From assembly GCA_003516765.1 (NCBI GenBank), contig DPCD01000039.1, positions 1 through 6,792 of the forward strand: 6,792 bases of DNA. Reading direction: 5' to 3'. Under the pieces are notes generated by a model. That model worked only from the letters and a program-made list of their open reading frames with translations. It was not told the origin of the DNA and ran no database searches. Numbering within the stretch: the stretch's first letter is position 1; every line of letters begins with the position of its first letter. This DNA is from Clostridiales bacterium. Its GTDB lineage: Bacteria; Bacillota; Clostridia; Oscillospirales; Oscillospiraceae. Of the stretch, positions 6,012 through 6,792 are shown one piece after another. Position numbers and translations under genes: made by a program.

Positions 6012-6792
6012 TCACTGCAGCTTTCCGCGGCAGGCAATCGGCAGCTCGCCGACCACCTCGCCGCCATCGATCAGATACGCGGTCTCATACAGGTTGCAGA
6101 CCGGGCAGATGTGCACCGGGAGGATGCGGACCTTGTCGCCAACCTCGACGCTGTCGTGGAACGCCTTGTCGTTTAAAATCGCGTGCTCGTCGAAGACCTT
6201 TTCAATATGAACGTCCTCGCTGCCGTAGATCGTGCCCTTTCCGGGTGTGGCGCAGATGCCCTCCGTCCGCGACTGCATGGTAAGCCCCTTCGCACCGACG
6301 TCCAGAATGGTCCGGGTGGCGGTGGGCTTGCTGATCACGCTTGCCAGCACCGTCGCCGCACAGCGGTCCAATGTGCCGATGGCGTGCCCCTGCGAGGCAT
6401 CCATGAGCGCGTAGGTTCCGGGGCGAAGCTCGGTGATGCCGGGGAGAAGTTTCACGTGGTTCATAAATGTCGGCGTTGCGCCGTAGCTGACGGTTTTGCA
6501 GGGCATGCCGTGCTGCGCGGCAAGGTCTGCGAAATGAAGCGTCCTTAGCTGCGCGCCCTCGGAGAGCGCTTCGAGCGTCTCACGGTTTTCAGTGTTGTAG
6601 CTGTTGCCGTCGTGGGAAAAGATGCCGCCGAACGGCACATGGGGGCAGCATTTGATGGTATCCAGAAGCGTCAGGAAATCCGCTTCCTCGATGATGCCCG
6701 AGCGGTTTTCGCCGACCTCAATTTCGATGAGGACCGGAACGCGGACGCCGGCTTCCGCAAAAACACGCTCGGCTCGTTCCACCTGACAGGGC
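6012..6792 (-). CDS. D-threonine aldolase / D-serine dehydratase-like PLP protein (5' end outside the window)
   Basis: The last about 259 codons of a fold-type III PLP enzyme (alanine racemase-like barrel plus C-terminal D-serine dehydratase-like domain). The frame is open through the right edge, so the N-terminus with the expected PLP lysine is missing. Visible signatures are VLIEIEVGENRSGI (about 6678-6731), SYGATPT (phosphate-binding region, about 6462-6488), ELRPGTYALMD (about 6396-6428), DVGAKGLTMQ, and the C-terminal HIC (His codon 6113-6111, Cys codon 6107-6105), which matches the His-x-Cys metal site of D-serine dehydratase/D-threonine aldolase, followed by IACRG near the end. Such enzymes cleave D-threonine to glycine and acetaldehyde or dehydrate D-serine to pyruvate and ammonia, using a divalent metal. 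Which applies here is unclear. Its stop codon overlaps the alternative GTG start of the regulator and is 8 nt from its ATG. Confidence 0.87.
   Translation of the reverse strand, partial: PCQVERAERVFAEAGVRVPVLIEIEVGENRSGIIEEADFLTLLDTIKCCPHVPFGGIFSHDGNSYNTENRETLEALSEGAQLRTLHFADLAAQHGMPCKTVSYGATPTFMNHVKLLPGITELRPGTYALMDASQGHAIGTLDRCAATVLASVISKPTATRTILDVGAKGLTMQSRTEGICATPGKGTIYGSEDVHIEKVFDEHAILNDKAFHDSVEVGDKVRILPVHICPVCNLYETAYLIDGGEVVGELPIACRGKLQ

Overview
The window is about 6.8 kb of moderately GC-rich bacterial DNA. Genes are tightly packed, Shine-Dalgarno sites are strong AGGAGG-type, and the one long intergenic region is AT-rich with sigma-A-like promoters. A tetrahydrofolate (THF-I, folT-type) riboswitch, an ECF-type FolT transporter and a YheO-type regulator point to a Firmicute, most likely class Clostridia (Oscillospiraceae-like gut anaerobe). 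That taxonomic call is an inference.

Left part (1-2285, minus strand): a folate salvage operon. A promoter near 2258-2285 starts a leader of about 295 nt holding a THF riboswitch aptamer (about 2082-2190) and an expression platform that can mask the Shine-Dalgarno site of folT. FolT (substrate-binding S component of an ECF folate transporter, 1341-1955) is followed after 18 nt by folC (folylpolyglutamate/dihydrofolate synthase, 51-1322). A strong intrinsic terminator (11-44) closes the unit. The logic is uptake followed by polyglutamate trapping, shut down when reduced folate is plentiful.

Middle (2397-3852, plus strand): a single MATE-family multidrug/Na+ or H+ antiporter (2472-3812), divergent from folT. 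It has a near-consensus promoter whose -10 box sits in a perfect 13-bp palindrome. Downstream is a 13-bp hairpin (3818-3852), shared with the convergent operon as a probable bidirectional terminator.

Right part (3866-6792, minus strand): a four-gene operon entering from the right edge. In transcription order it encodes a D-threonine aldolase/D-serine dehydratase-like PLP protein (5' end outside the window), a YheO/DauR-type PAS-HTH regulator, a RidA-family enamine/imine deaminase, and a threonine-synthase-like fold-type II PLP enzyme with an N-terminal zinc-ribbon-like Cys cluster. The first three genes overlap or nearly overlap and the last follows after 15 nt, so they should be co-transcribed and translationally coupled. 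The best reading is a self-regulated hydroxy-amino-acid (possibly D-amino-acid) catabolic module, in which RidA clears reactive enamine/imine products of the PLP enzymes. The exact substrate cannot be read from the sequence.

The most interesting items are this uncharacterised PLP/RidA/YheO combination and the visible switching logic of the riboswitch leader. No mobile elements, CRISPR arrays, tRNA or rRNA genes were seen.
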